In this document: positions 63,764-64,000 of the stretch, one piece after another | Position numbering within the stretch: position 1 is the first letter of the stretch | Layout of the letters: each line of letters begins with the position of its first letter | Source of the DNA: Lachnospiraceae bacterium | Lineage (GTDB): Bacteria; Bacillota; Clostridia; Lachnospirales; Lachnospiraceae | Direction: 5' to 3' | NCBI GenBank assembly: GCA_017550425.1 | Contig: JAFZPG010000004.1 | Span: forward strand, 18,018-82,017 | DNA length: 64,000 nt | Position numbers and translations under genes: made by a program | The notes under the pieces: generated by a model | Database searches by the model: none | What the model was told of the DNA's origin: nothing | The model's input: only the letters and a program-made list of their open reading frames with translations

Positions 63764-63803
63764 GCCCCCGGGGCTGTCATGTGACAGCCCCGGGGGCTAT
63801 TTG
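63764..63803 (+). terminator. Terminator after the zinc-ribbon gene
   Basis: Perfect 16-bp inverted repeat (63764-63779 with 63782-63797), GC-rich, with only a short T-tract (TATTTG) after it. Confidence 0.72.
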
Positions 63804-63843
63804 AATCCTGCATGCGCCGGGGCGAGAGAGTTTCTCTATGTTT

Positions 63844-64000
63844 GCGATCACCGGCGGGAAGTTCACTGCGCTGTGAAAAACATGCCTCTCTTTCAAAGAA
63901 GAATTGCGGGCACCGAGTCGATGTCGGCCGTTTTCCTGATAGCGCCGGCTACCGCCCGGCGCGAAAACGCCCTCGGCGACTCGCAAAAACCGATTTCGGA
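63844..64000. repeat. Dispersed repeat, third copy, cut by the window end
   Basis: 63844-63876 matches 16158-16190 in 29 of 33 positions (GCGATC, CGGCGGG, AGTTCACTGCGCTG blocks). Looser similarity continues through a TCAAAG block to GCAAAAA/CGATTT near the end, as in the arm at 16119-16235. No gene is visible here. Confidence 0.62.

Noticed and set aside
1..64000. tRNA or rRNA genes
   Set aside because: I looked through the intergenic gaps and found no cloverleaf or conserved rRNA segment.

Overview
The window reads as a chromosomal piece of a moderately GC-rich (about mid-50s % by eye) Bacillota, class Clostridia, most likely Lachnospiraceae-like. The pointers are a SCIFF peptide with its radical-SAM maturase, HemZ, a GatCAB amidotransferase, LL-diaminopimelate aminotransferase, a type-2 isoleucyl-tRNA synthetase behind a T-box leader, a GH120-type beta-xylosidase and AGGAGG-type ribosome binding sites throughout. 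Every gene I accept lies on the + strand. The many long antisense ORFs are shadows.

Layout. 1-3.7 kb: 3' part of hisC, then a CPA1 Na+/H+ antiporter paired with a TrkA-type NAD-binding protein. 3.8-14.7 kb: a mixed run of small accessory enzymes (APH-like kinase, Nudix/P-loop fusion, four GNATs, MTA/SAH nucleosidase, XRE regulator, HAD phosphatase, DinB-like, TrmO-like, DUF3137, GrpB). This run is interrupted by two unusual intergenic arrays of 34-bp dyads. 14.8-21.4 kb: dapL, an imperfect inverted-repeat element, gatCAB (gatA carries a tandem-repeat insertion) and a CNNM/CorC protein. 21.5-27.4 kb: SCIFF peptide, maturase, secDF, tgt, yajC and a small unknown. 27.4-36.6 kb: U32-like Cys-rich protein, leuB-ilvD-ilvB, serC-serA and DUF1015. 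36.6-45.5 kb: recJ-like, rel, an MBL hydrolase, hemZ, degV, hisS. 45.5-50.6 kb: membrane-anchored unknown, beta-xylosidase, thioesterase, AEC transporter, short pyrophosphatase-like protein. 50.6-55.8 kb: an A/T-richer island of lipoproteins and a small exported protein, built from a duplicated module with conserved promoter and leader. 55.8-64 kb: T-box, ileS, glgP, cold-shock protein, a zinc-ribbon unknown and another copy of the dispersed repeat.

Functional links. leuB-ilvD-ilvB and serC-serA supply branched-chain amino acids and serine, and dapL supplies diaminopimelate and lysine. secDF-yajC is the accessory translocase next to the SCIFF locus. rel, hisS and ileS tie amino-acid status to growth control.

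Most worth following: (1) the 13 copies of an 8-18-8 dyad, eight of them in strict 74-bp register; (2) the duplicated promoter/leader/exported-protein/lipoprotein module at 50.6-55.8 kb, in which one copy of the small exported-protein gene has collapsed to a remnant; (3) the 29-codon tandem repeat inside gatA; (4) the dispersed repeat at 16.1-16.4 and 63.8-64 kb. Start sites, promoters and terminators were read by eye. Family names come from recognised motifs, not from searches.
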